Assembly (NCBI RefSeq): GCF_022682495.2
Contig: NC_071389.1
Span: forward strand, 8,795,199-8,859,198
DNA length: 64,000 nt
DNA from: Desmodus rotundus
Taxonomy: Eukaryota; Chordata; Mammalia; Chiroptera; Phyllostomidae
Direction: 5' to 3'
The translations under genes were made by a program, and so were the position numbers. The notes under the pieces are model-generated. The model was given only the letters and a program-made list of their open reading frames with translations. It was not told the origin of the DNA and made no database searches. Below are positions 48,701 through 56,964 of the stretch, piece after piece; within the stretch, counting starts at the first letter, position 1; each line of letters opens with the position of its first letter.

Positions 48701-51700
48701 GTGTAAAGCCGAAGTCAGAGTGTCATGTGTGCCTAGAGGGGTAAAGTACCTCGAAATATTTTTGGAGTAAAAGAGCAAGCTGTAGTTCAAAAACACAAAA
48801 CTAAAGAATACATTGCTTAGAAATCACGCAGAGCTGGTACAGACTCTTAAGAAATGCTGGGAGTGGTTAACACAAAACCCGGGAAAGTTAGGAGGGTGGG
48901 AGGAAGCAAAGAATAAGTTGTGACCAGTGGGACATATGGAGACTTCTTAGTTTTCTGTTTCTTAAGTGGGGGAAGAGATGTGTGGGTGTTTGTTTTATTA
49001 TGCTTCCTACTGCACATGTATTTCATACTTCCCTGTTTATGAGATGGACTTAACACACTGGGCAAGAGGAGTAATTGACGAAAGAGTCAAGGCAAGAGAC
49101 GCCAAGCAAGTACAGGCCTGGTGTTGTCTCTGGTTTGGCGAATAGAAACTTGATTGTAACAGGCAGTAGTAAGCAATTTACATTTTGGAGGCTAATGTAA
49201 AGGGTTTGAAGTGTACAGATTTAACTAGCGGGATAGCTGAGTTGATTAGAGCATTGTCACAATATGCCAAAGTTGCAAGTTCGATCCCTGGTCAGGACAC
49301 ATACAAGAATCAACTAATGCCCTGGCTGGTATGGTTCAGTGGATTGAGTGCCAACCTACAAACTGAAGGGTAACCGGTTGGATTCCCAGTCAGGGCACAT
49401 GCCTGGGTTGTGGGCCAGGTCCCCACTTGGGGGCGTGTGAGAGGCAGCCACACATTGATGTTTCTCTCCCTCTCTTTCTCCTTCCCTGCCCCTCACTCTA
49501 AAAATAAATAAAATCTTGGGGTGGAGGGATGGGGAGAAAAGGCATACAACTGTAACTGAATAACAATAAAAATTAAATAAGTAATAAAAATAAAATCTTT
49601 TTTAAAAAAAGAATCAACTAATGAATGCATAAATAAGTGGAACAACAAATTGATGTTTCCCTCTCTAAAATCAATAAGTAAAAAGTAGGTAAAGTGTGCA
49701 GATTTTATTTCCCTTTTAGAAAACCTTCTGTAAGTGTATAGGAAGTGGGTTGTTTATTGGAGAAATTGTCCTTCTAAATTCCACTGTACCGGCTGGTGCC
49801 ATCGGTGGCTTTTAAAACTGATTGTTAGTCTTACAGGATTTTCTGTTTATACTTCACCTCTTTGCTTGCTTAGCCTGGGTTTTGACTGACTGCGAGAAGC
49901 AGGCACAGAATGATAGATACATTTCCAAAGTTTGTGTTGGGCTTTTGAGGCAAAAATCAGTAACTTCTTCTCTGTGTGCTTCAGCTCAGGTTCAGATTGA
50001 AGGAGACTTCCTGGCGTGTTCCTTCTCTATATTGGAGGAGCAGCCGATGGACATGCTTCTGGGACTAGACATGCTGAAGCGACATCAGGTAATCGGGCTT
50101 CACTTGCCTTTCGCGCTGGCCTTCTGGATGCTCCGTGGCTGTTACTGCATCCTCTCTCGTGGCTGGGTGGGCTGGGTGGGCTGGGTGTGCTGGGGAACTA
50201 AGCCGCACGGCGCTTCAGACCTGGAAAGGCCCTTAGTTGATGATGATGTCGTACAAAGTTTGGAATTATGTGTAAGTGGAAGTAGAATCTTCTGTGAAAC
50301 CTCTCTGAATCTTAAATCGTGCCATGTGTTTTGAGATAAAAAAGGGCAATGGTTCCCTTGTGTAATTTTTAGTTTCTAGTTAGAATTCAAGTAATTTTTT
50401 GATGGTTTTGTTGGGAAGCATAGCTAACACACAACGATGATTTTACACAAGTGTAAGTGTAGGAAGCCCTTAGTAGGTGGCCAGCAATACTTGAGAAGAA
50501 GCGTTTCAGGGTTGAGGGAGAAGGTGTGCGTTAGATGTTGGGAACAGAAGTGTTTAATACAGGAAGGGTGATTTGTAACTATATTCGTATGCAGTGATAC
50601 TTACATTTCTACTCTGAGGCCTGAGAATTTGTTGATAGATAAACAGTTCCCAGTCAAGAAATAATTAGTGTCCACTGGCAGGGCAATTTTCACAAGTTTC
50701 ATATCTAGTCGATATTTTTATGTCACTAATGTTCTTTACATTTTTTAATATTAAATTCTTACAAAATACATATTGCATTGAATCAAAGTACAGAATTTTG
50801 AGTAAAAGGAATGAGTTAGTGCATGTATAAATAAAACCTATTTTATTAGTAGTATCTTTCCTTTTTTTTAGACATTGTATAGACCAGGAGTCTCCAACTT
50901 CATAGATATAAAGCATATATATATGGGTAACTGACCTATATTAACTAATTATGAAAATACGCAGAAAAGTATGAAGTACAGAATAGTTTTATAGAGAATG
51001 CTTTTCCTACATACCACTTTTTTGAGACTATTAGTACAGTTTAAATATAAGCTGTACTTATACAAAAAACAAAAAGCAAGATGTAAAATTATATAAATGG
51101 TTTGTCTTAGTTTTACAAGAAAAAGTCACTACATGTTTATAAAAGGCAGGGCCACTGATTATGTCTGGCGTTTTTCCAAATTTTGCACAATGAACAGGTG
51201 TTACATTTAAACTTAGAAGTGAACATACAGCCCTGGCTGGTGTGGCTCAGTGGGTTGAGTGCCAGCCTGCAGACCAAAGAGTCGCTAGTTCAATTCCTGG
51301 TCAGGGCACATGCCTGGGTTGTGGGCCAGGTCCCCAGTTGGGGGCATGTGAGAGGCAACTGATCAATGTATCTCTCTCACATTGATGTTTCTCTCCCTCT
51401 TTTTCTCCCTCCCTTTCTCTCTAAAAATAAATAAATGAAGATCTTTATTTTTAAAAATGTTAAACAAATGCTATATTAACAGTGTCACCTACGTTGAAGT
51501 TTACTTTTAGGTAAAATTGTTTTGAACTGCCTCTATCAGTACTGCTCTTTGTGAGTGGAGTTTTAAATTGAGGGTCATAATTTTTCTGCATGGTATTTTA
51601 TCTGCTGTCATCGGTCTTTGGTTTCTTCTTTCTAAGTGTTCCATTGACCTCAAGAAAAATGTCCTCGTGATCGGCACCACAGGCTCACAGACCACCTTCC

Positions 51701-53995
51701 TTCCCGAGGGAGAGTTACCTGAGTGCGCCCGGTTGGCGTATGGGGCCGGGCGAGAAGAGATGAGGCCAGAAGAGATTGCAGACCGAGAACTAGCAGAAGC
51801 CCTTCAAAAATCCATACAGGATGCAGGTATGTGCGGTGGCTGGGCGCTTGAGTAGCTCCAGCGTCAGAGGGGTAGGGACTTAACGGCTCGTAATCAGTCT
51901 CGTCGTCCTGTCAGACGTGTTCCCGTCCTCTGCCCGCCTCCCTCCGTCTCTGAGCACAGCAGAGAGCTCGGTGTTTCCGCAGACCAGGGACCAGGAGACA
52001 GCAGCCCACTGCTGTGTGCGAGAGAGCCTGGGAGTTGTGTGCTCGGGCGCGTTTGGTAGGCTTCCTGAAAATCTTGTCCTTTTTTCCCCCCTGAAGAAAA
52101 TTGTAACTGTAGGCAGATACTTCCCTTTGAGTTCATCAGTATTGCCCTGAAAATGCCCGTCCCGTTCTGTGGGTCCGTTTGTTTTGAAGAGTAGCATTGT
52201 CCCTGTGACTGAGCAGACCAAACATCATTAATATCTGCTGAAAGTGCTGCCACCAAAGACAGAGGGACAGTAATCAGTACAGCGTTTATGCTGTTACTGA
52301 GGCCACAGTAGTGTGTCATTGGGCCAAATGACAAGAGTATGTGAGCTATTGAAATGAAGCTACCTAATACGTTTTTCCCTGAACCTGAATTGTAGCTTAT
52401 TTCAGTCTAAAGTCCAAGTCAAGTTTTGGGGTAAAATGCAGGGACATGGTTTTGCTGAAATCCCATTTCCATGGGTACTTTTTCCCTGTCTGTCACAGAA
52501 CAGTGAGTCTAGGGTGCGTTTTCTAGAAATTGAAGAGCATTCACTTTTAAGTTTCGGTCATTTTAAAGTCTTGAGCTGTAATTATTCATCAGTGACTAAT
52601 ACCATGTTACATTTTCTGATACAATAAAGTGGATTGGAACCACAAGTTCAGGCAATAGCTTTCTTCTAAAGACAGAAAAAAATAAGAGCTTTAAAAATAA
52701 GCATCCAGATTTTGCCAGTGTTTCTTACCGGAGAACATCCGGTGGGTCAGCCTTGAACCTCTTAGAACGGGTGTGGCTGGCAGGGGGAGGTTCCAGGCTG
52801 GCCTTGTTCAGGATCTGCTCCTCGCCCATCTTGCAGCTCAGTGTTACACACAAAGCACAGTTTCGAATGTGACTTAAGTATTTTGTAGGAAGGGGTGAAT
52901 TTTGATCATCCAGGCAGAATGAGTTCATAGTGTTAATCTTCCCTGAAAGGCAAGCTTGAGTGAGTTTGACATACCTACTTAGAAGGTTTTTACATTTCCT
53001 CAGTAACTTGTCAGCGTAGTTGTAATGCTGTGTATTTAGTAATGAAATTGGATATATTACCATTTTGTGAAATCTCCATCCCCGTCCCCCCTACAAAGCT
53101 TTCTTTTTAAGAAACACCAGCTGATGGTAGTAGTGCTTTCTAAACTCACAGTAGTTACTCTCTTTGGGTAATTACCTTTTATTTTAAAAGTTTCGGAGAT
53201 TAAAATGGAAACCACGGATTTTACAAGATTAAAAAAAGGAAACGGCCCTTTACACATGTGACCTTGTGTTACTGACGTTGTTGTGGCTGTGCTGGTTCTT
53301 GTCATGTTTAAATAATGACGTCATTCTGCAACATCAGGTTCTGTTTGTTTGGGACATTGACCTCCCAGTATCATCAAAATCAAAACTCTGGACATTGTAA
53401 GTGAAAGTATTTTTGCTAAAAAAATGTTTCTTTGGTAGCTACTCTATACCAAAGTATCTTTATCTTTTCTATCAATTGAAAAAAAAAATAATTCAGAATA
53501 GGAGCTGTATCTGATATGTTTTCTAAAAACTGATTAAAAGATAAAGAGGTTAAGTCAGGATAGGTAATCAGGTTTGGATGTATTTCTTCTAAAAATAAAT
53601 CTCAAATGAGAAAGAAACGTGGAAAGTGACGGTTACGCGTGTTCATGTCCCCTGAGTCCACATGAAGATGTCCGAGTCACGTGGTCCGTACTTCCCCCAC
53701 CTGTCTCGTGTGTTTGCCCATGAGTTCTCTGTCTGTGAAATTAATTTCTTTCCAAGTTCTATTAAAAATCTGTTGAAGTTAACACATTACTTTATGTATT
53801 ATGAGAGAGTGAAAGCAACCAACAGATCTTTCCATGTCCCAACTACGGAAACATCCCAGCTTTGACTCTACCAGTGCCTGATGTTAAATACGGCAAAGGA
53901 ATGGAGACTGTAACCCTGCATGCTGTGTGGTTTGCATTGTTAACCCGAGTTTGCTTGTCTGTTTCCTAATTCAAACAGAGCGTCAGAAGCCATGA
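27502..53995 (+). CDS. DDI2: DDI2, retroviral-type aspartic protease (9 coding exons, 399 residues)
   Basis: DDI2 is a ubiquitin-dependent aspartic endoprotease; in human it cleaves and activates NRF1 (NFE2L1) when the proteasome is impaired and helps remove RTF2 from stalled forks. Coding exons: 27502-27639, 35040-35169, 37707-37943, 39527-39653, 42891-43018, 45219-45347, 49985-50088, 51637-51826, 53979-53995. They sum to 1,200 bases, 399 residues plus stop, the length I recall for human. All sites are GT-AG and phases agree. Domains: ubiquitin-like about 1-76, DDI helical domain about 115-212, retropepsin fold about 230-330 with catalytic D-S-G at 252-254, UIM-like helix near 375-391 ([15 protein letters not shown]). 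The ATG follows GGGCC and opens [14 protein letters not shown]. Human FLPCSF reads FLACSF here (residue 304). It is followed by an in-frame alternative ending (see findings). Confidence 0.98.
28910..28990 (-). mobile_element. Short L1 3'-terminal remnant with target duplication
   Basis: T-rich start then 'tatttatcccccttatgccc' and C-rich 'cacctccacccacccc', flanked by TAACTCTTAA at 28900-28909 and again at 28991-29000. Confidence 0.6.
29001..29219 (-). mobile_element. Bat VES SINE in DDI2 intron 1
   Basis: Minus-strand copy ('aaaaagattttattgtttag' to 'gccacaccagccag') immediately adjoining the L1 remnant, diverged in the middle. Confidence 0.85.
31950..32093 (+). mobile_element. 5'-truncated bat L1 with target duplication
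   Basis: 'ggtggagggatggggagaaa' and 'ggcatacaactgtaattgaa' then 'taacaataaaa' and a poly(A) tail. CACTACGTTG lies on both sides (31940-31949 and again from 32096). Confidence 0.85.
35040..35169 (+). CDS. DDI2: DDI2 exon 2: residues 47-90
   Basis: Acceptor TTGTAG|ATCGTC, donor CCAA|GTAAGA. Completes the ubiquitin-like domain ([20 protein letters not shown]). Confidence 0.97.
35170..37706 (+). other. DDI2: DDI2 intron 2
   Basis: Contains a MIR-like fragment near 35540-35640 and an antisense L1M fragment about 36740-37015 ('tagctttattgagatcccat', 'tcacagttacacaactgtca'). No exon recognised. Confidence 0.65.
37707..37943 (+). CDS. DDI2: DDI2 exon 3: residues 90-169, Pro/Ser/Gln linker and start of helical domain
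   Basis: Acceptor CAACAG|ACCTGC, donor CTTG|GTAAGC. The linker (about 95-125) is disordered-looking; [20 protein letters not shown] begins the helical domain. Confidence 0.97.
38490..38860 (-). mobile_element. Old antisense L1M fragment in DDI2 intron 3
   Basis: 'tgtagccaccgccccaatca', 'gaacatttctccccagaatt' and 'aaatggaatcatgcagtatg' are the reversed L1M 3' region. The rest of the 1.6-kb intron 3 is unassigned. Confidence 0.7.
39527..39653 (+). CDS. DDI2: DDI2 exon 4: residues 169-211
   Basis: Acceptor TTATAG|AGAAAT, donor TAAG|GTATGA. Charged helical stretch [20 protein letters not shown] and on. Confidence 0.97.
40160..40310. mobile_element. MER5-like hAT fragment in DDI2 intron 4
   Basis: 'gtggcattaaaatcacatta' to 'gatgaatcttaacctgcagg' resembles the MER5 class. 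Diverged. Confidence 0.5.
40692..40892 (-). mobile_element. Bat VES SINE in DDI2 intron 4
   Basis: T-run, 'aagattttagagagagagaa', 'ccaactgggga'-type core and terminal 'ccacaccagccagggc'. TGTATCA occurs on both sides. Confidence 0.9.
41640..41797. mobile_element. Old hAT-Charlie-type MITE in DDI2 intron 4
   Basis: Begins 'caggggtcagccagctcttt' and ends 'tttgccagcccctgg', short inverted ends, with the familiar 'ttttaggctttgcaggcc' between. Confidence 0.65.
41977..42183 (-). mobile_element. Bat VES SINE in DDI2 intron 4
   Basis: Minus-strand copy with a run of 10 G at 42012-42021 in the purine tract and terminal 'ctacactagccagggct'. TATGCTT lies on both sides. Confidence 0.9.
42310..42480 (-). 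repeat. MIR SINE in DDI2 intron 4
   Basis: 'tattctcgttttacagatta' and 'gaaaacccaatctcggaggt' fit the reversed MIR core. Confidence 0.65.
42891..43018 (+). CDS. DDI2: DDI2 exon 5: residues 211-254, ends in the catalytic Asp
   Basis: Acceptor TTACAG|GCAACA, donor CTCAG|GTGACG. Contains the first protease strands ([20 protein letters not shown]) and catalytic Asp252; the intron cuts the Gly254 codon of the D-S-G motif. Confidence 0.97.
43019..45218 (+). other. DDI2: DDI2 intron 5
   Basis: Holds a reversed MIR (about 43850-44050, 'cttacagatgaggaaactta') and an L2-like stretch (about 44440-44610, 'gtgggccttgagctgagcct'). Nothing else assigned. Confidence 0.65.
45219..45347 (+). CDS. DDI2: DDI2 exon 6: residues 254-297
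   Basis: Acceptor CTCCAG|GTGCCC, donor [31 protein letters not shown], the protease core after the active-site motif. Confidence 0.97.
47940..48960 (+). mobile_element. Old L1M-class LINE fragment, sense strand
   Basis: 'gccagggaaatgcaaaatta', 'gctggtgagaatgtggagca' and 'ccctgtaattccacttctta' follow the end of L1 ORF2 and 3' region. Several stops; inert. Confidence 0.75.
49320..49608 (+). mobile_element. VES SINE nested in the SINE at 49223-49691
   Basis: Head 'ccctggctggtatggttcag', tail 'aaaataaataaaatctt'. Target duplication AAGAATCAACTAATG is exact (49305-49319 and 49609-49623). Its tail is itself interrupted by an L1 end. Confidence 0.92.
49518..49589 (+). mobile_element. 72-base L1 terminus inside the VES tail
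   Basis: 'ggggtggagggatggggaga' and 'ggcatacaactgtaactgaa' are the same L1 end as at 31.95 kb. ATAAAATCTT flanks it exactly (49508-49517 and 49590-49599). Confidence 0.85.
49985..50088 (+). CDS. DDI2: DDI2 exon 7: residues 297-331
   Basis: Acceptor GCTTCAG|CTCAGG, donor CATCAG|GTAATC. Includes the flap-following and [11 protein letters not shown] segments. Ala replaces the human Pro in FLPCSF. Confidence 0.97.
50158..50200 (+). repeat. Short 10-base minisatellite in DDI2 intron 7
   Basis: About four tandem copies of GGCTGGGTGG start 70 bases after the exon 7 donor. G-triplet rich on the transcribed sense strand. Confidence 0.75.
51230..51458 (+). mobile_element. Bat VES SINE in DDI2 intron 7
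   Basis: 'gccctggctggtgtggctca' to 'aaaaataaataaatgaagat'; full length, about 180 bases before exon 8. A short internal addition 'gatcaatgtatctctctcac' resembles that in the 25.05-kb copy. Confidence 0.92.
51637..51826 (+). CDS. DDI2: DDI2 exon 8: residues 332-395, last common exon
   Basis: Acceptor TTCTAAG|TGTTCC, donor TGCAG|GTATGT, phase 1 (one base left over). It ends with [19 protein letters not shown], a UIM-like helix. The leftover G can join either exon 9 (53979) or the RSC1A1 exon (56965) and give Glu in both cases. Confidence 0.97.
51827..53978 (+). other. DDI2: DDI2 intron 8 (short-form intron)
   Basis: No repeat or exon recognised with confidence; no VES insertion in 2.1 kb. If exon 9 is skipped, the intron extends to 56964. 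Confidence 0.55.
53979..53995 (+). CDS. DDI2: DDI2 exon 9: five-codon ending ERQKP and stop
   Basis: Acceptor TCAAACAG|AGCGTC, then CGT CAG AAG CCA TGA. Only 17 coding bases (including the stop), invisible as an open frame, but it gives the known mammalian C-terminus. Confidence 0.93.
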
Positions 53996-55468
53996 TGCAT
54001 GTAGTGTGTGTGTGCTGCAGCTGGAGTGGGCCCCAGACCAGGTATTTATAGACTCTGCGTTCCGCCTTCCGTCCAGTCTTCGTCTGGGGTCTGTATCTCA
54101 GCACTGGGGAGTTTGCGTCCATCGTCCGCCATTCCACCTTGTTTAATCTGGTTACAACTAGCCTGTATATATGTTCGTATGTTGGCATACCTCTGCAAAT
54201 CCAAGCATAGTTTCCTGTTTAAAAATGTATCCGTTATTAGAACGGTCCTAGGGTGGGGAATCCCAGTAAAAACTGTCCATCTGGCCGTTGTGAATATCAA
54301 CTCAAAAATGTCAGCATCACAGCTGTTTGTTGTTGGAGATGACTAGGCTGCTAGGGATTTTGTAAGTCCCTTCTGAAAAACTGCACACAACTGCCTAGAG
54401 CCATAGAGGAGCAGAGATTTTCATGCTGTTGAAGGAAAAATGGAAACAGGCCGGGTGACTTGTCCAGGGTCACGGAGTCGATAGTAAAGGCGGGACTAAA
54501 GTTTTATTCTCTCAGCACCAAGAGCTGAGGATGCTTGTGTCTCCCTGTCCGGACCGATTTCCCCGCTCTGCTTCTGCTCCCTGGTAGTGCAAGTGTGCTC
54601 GTTGTCAGCCTGAGTGTGTTGGCTGGTGCATCCAGAGGAGGAGAAGTGGTCCCTTTAAACTATCAGCCTAGGACTTTATAGGGGCTTGCAGGCTGGTTGT
54701 AATTAGATACCTAGAACTTAATTTCTTCTTTCTTTTTCTTGTAAGGATGTGTTGAAAGCAGGCATCCTTTAATTATTCTTAATATCCATTGTCCTCATCG
54801 TGTCCTCCTATCCTATGGCACTGACCCAGTCCTCCCCTACATTTAGGACTTAGGCCAGTGAAACTGACCATCTCAACTACAGGAGGACTATATGCTGCCT
54901 TCATAGTGAGTACAAAATACATTCAGGCCGTGTTCACCTTGACCTCACCCAGTTGTTGTAACTGTCATACAGGTGCCAGAAGGCCATTATCATACTACGG
55001 CCTCCCTTCCCCCACTCCTAACACGGTAATCTCACTACAATGTGTCTTTTCTGTTCACAGTAACTCAATATTGAATCTTTTTCTGATTCATCCTTATAGA
55101 TTGTTAAATAAAACTAATAAGTGTGGTTTTAGACTCTAATGGATATAGTTTGCAGTGAGAAAATGCTATTTTCCTGTTTACCCCTAAACTGTAAGTAAGA
55201 TCATTTCATAAGAAGTCAGTAACCTCCTGGCATTGCTGTATCTTCTCATGCCGTTAACCAGTGTTGGATTAGAATGACCTAGAGCCATTTGAATTGTAAC
55301 TGCATTTCTTTGTGGCTTCTAAAGTCAAGGTCAAGCCCCCCCAAGTTGAATGCTAACGTACATCCTGAAGCAGAGTTGCCTCTGCCCTAATAGATCTTAC
55401 TGTGAAATCCTTGCTGTTACCAGCCTTTGACTTTTAAAGATCTTACACAATAATTGCATAGAGGTCAG

Positions 55469-55882
55469 GGGTTTTTTAATGTTTATTGATTTTTAGACAG
55501 AAAGGGAGGGAGAGAGAAAGAATCATCAATGTGAGAGAAAAACATCAGCCCCGGCTGGTATGGCTCAGTGGATTAAGTGCCAGCCTGTAAACCAAAGGGT
55601 CACTGGTTAGATTCCCAGTCAGGGCACATGCCTGGGTTGTGGGCCAGGTCCCCAGTAGGGGGCATGCAAGAGGCAACTACACTGATATTTCTCTCCCTCT
55701 CTTTCTCCTTCCCTTCCTCTCTCTAAAAATAAATAAGTAATAAAATCTTTTTTTTTTTAATAAAAAAAAGAAACATCAATTAGTTGCCTCCCATACACAC
55801 CCCTACCGGGAATCGAACCCCCAGCCTTTTGGTGTATGGGACAATGCTCCAACCAGCTGAGCGCCTCACTGGCCAGAGCCAC
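55469..55882 (-). mobile_element. Older tRNA-derived SINE, split by a VES SINE
   Basis: Two parts (55469-55547 and 55779-55882), minus strand. On its own strand the head reads 'ggccagtgaggcgctcagct' with a B box GGTTCGATTCCC, a third head variant. Flanks AGAGGTCAG (55460-55468) and AGAGATCAG (55883-55891) look like its target duplication. Confidence 0.75.
55548..55770 (+). mobile_element. VES SINE nested in the SINE at 55469-55882
   Basis: Head 'gccccggctggtatggctca', tail 'aaaaataaataagtaataaa'. AAACATCA on both sides (55540-55547 and 55771-55778). Confidence 0.9.
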
Positions 55883-56964
55883 AGAGATCAGTTTTTAACT
55901 GGATCAGTGGCAAGGGGAGAGTTAGAACCGGTGTTTAATGACATGGTGTTCGGCAGCGAGTTCGTGTTTTACCCTGCTGTCCTGCGTGACTGGTCAGAAA
56001 GCTGCAGTGGGTGTACATCGTCACTGCCTGTGGAAAAACGATCTCCCTCCGCTGCCCGAACTACCCCCGCTCCCACTGCCCTGCCCTTAAACTGCTTAAC
56101 TGGTGCTACTTAGTTGTGCTGTGTTAGTGTGATAAAGTGACTGATCCTCTTTTCAAAGTTACTTATTTGATAAAATGATGATTGGGATTTAATCTGTTTG
56201 ATCTTTAGCTTTACTTTTGTTTTCCAGGTCAGTGCTCGGAGAACACTGACTAAAATAATGGTAGTTTTATCATTATTTTTGGAAGTTCGGATAGAAATAA
56301 ATAGCATATTTACTTCTCTGTCTTCTGAAGATCCCCAAGCATAACATTCTTTCTCTTTATGAGTCCTCCTCTGTCCAAGATAGGCCTGGTGTTAGATGTC
56401 TCATTTCTAACCTCAGTGCTCACACTTGAAACACGAAAAGTGCATTGGCAGGAGATTCATTCGAGTGCAGAAAGCTTCAGAATTTTCAAATGCACCTGAG
56501 AATCACCCGAGAAGCTTACAGAAAATGCAGGTTGCTAGGTTTACAGCCAAGGATGGTGTCCCAGAGTCTGTGCGCTGAGCAGACATCCCCGGCGATTGCA
56601 GGACAAGCAGTGGAGAGCACACTCTGGGGAAGCTGTCGCGGGGTTCTGAACTCACTGACAGCAGAGATACATAAATGTCCTTCAGTCCGAGCACTAACCC
56701 AGACGTTTTGTGGGTGTTTATTAATGATACTTAAAATAGTGAATTACAACAATGCCTGTTTTGTTAAGAACACACCTGCCTCTTATTTTGATGCTGTGAT
56801 GTTAAATTGTCTACCACAGTGGGAATGGTTCTTGTATAAGTCTCTGAATATAAGCAAACCCAACTTTAATTTGAGGACCTGATTTAGTTCTATCCTGTTT
56901 AGATTTGTATCCTCTGATAATGTAACCTGTTAATCTCTTTTCCTTTCCCTTTTGTTCCATGTAG

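Larger units (their letters stand above)
49223..49691 (+). mobile_element. Second-subtype bat SINE, split by a later VES insertion
   Basis: Two halves (49223-49319 and 49624-49691) match the element at 17417-17607: 'cacatacaagaatcaactaa' and 'gtggaacaacaaattgatgt'. Flanked by 'aagtgtacagattt' (49209-49222) and 'aagtgtgcagattt' (49692-49705), its own target duplication. Confidence 0.88.
45348..49984 (+). other. DDI2: DDI2 intron 6
   Basis: Includes a 31-base T-run (45719-45749), a probable high-copy repeat of unassigned class about 45750-46500, a second T-run near 46997, an L1M fragment and a triple nest of retroelements just before exon 7, listed separately. Confidence 0.6.
53996..56964 (+). 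other. Region between the DDI2 stop and the RSC1A1 exon
   Basis: Either 3' untranslated sequence of the short DDI2 form or, for the long splice, intron. It holds a MIR-like fragment (54380-54500), an SINE-in-SINE pair (55469-55882) and a MER5-like fragment (56470-56600). AATAAA-type signals occur near 55106 (GTTAAATAAAAC). Confidence 0.55.

Noticed and set aside
49822..50334. 170-codon plus-strand frame
   Set aside because: It is DDI2 exon 7 (49985-50088) read through its intron on both sides, not a separate protein.
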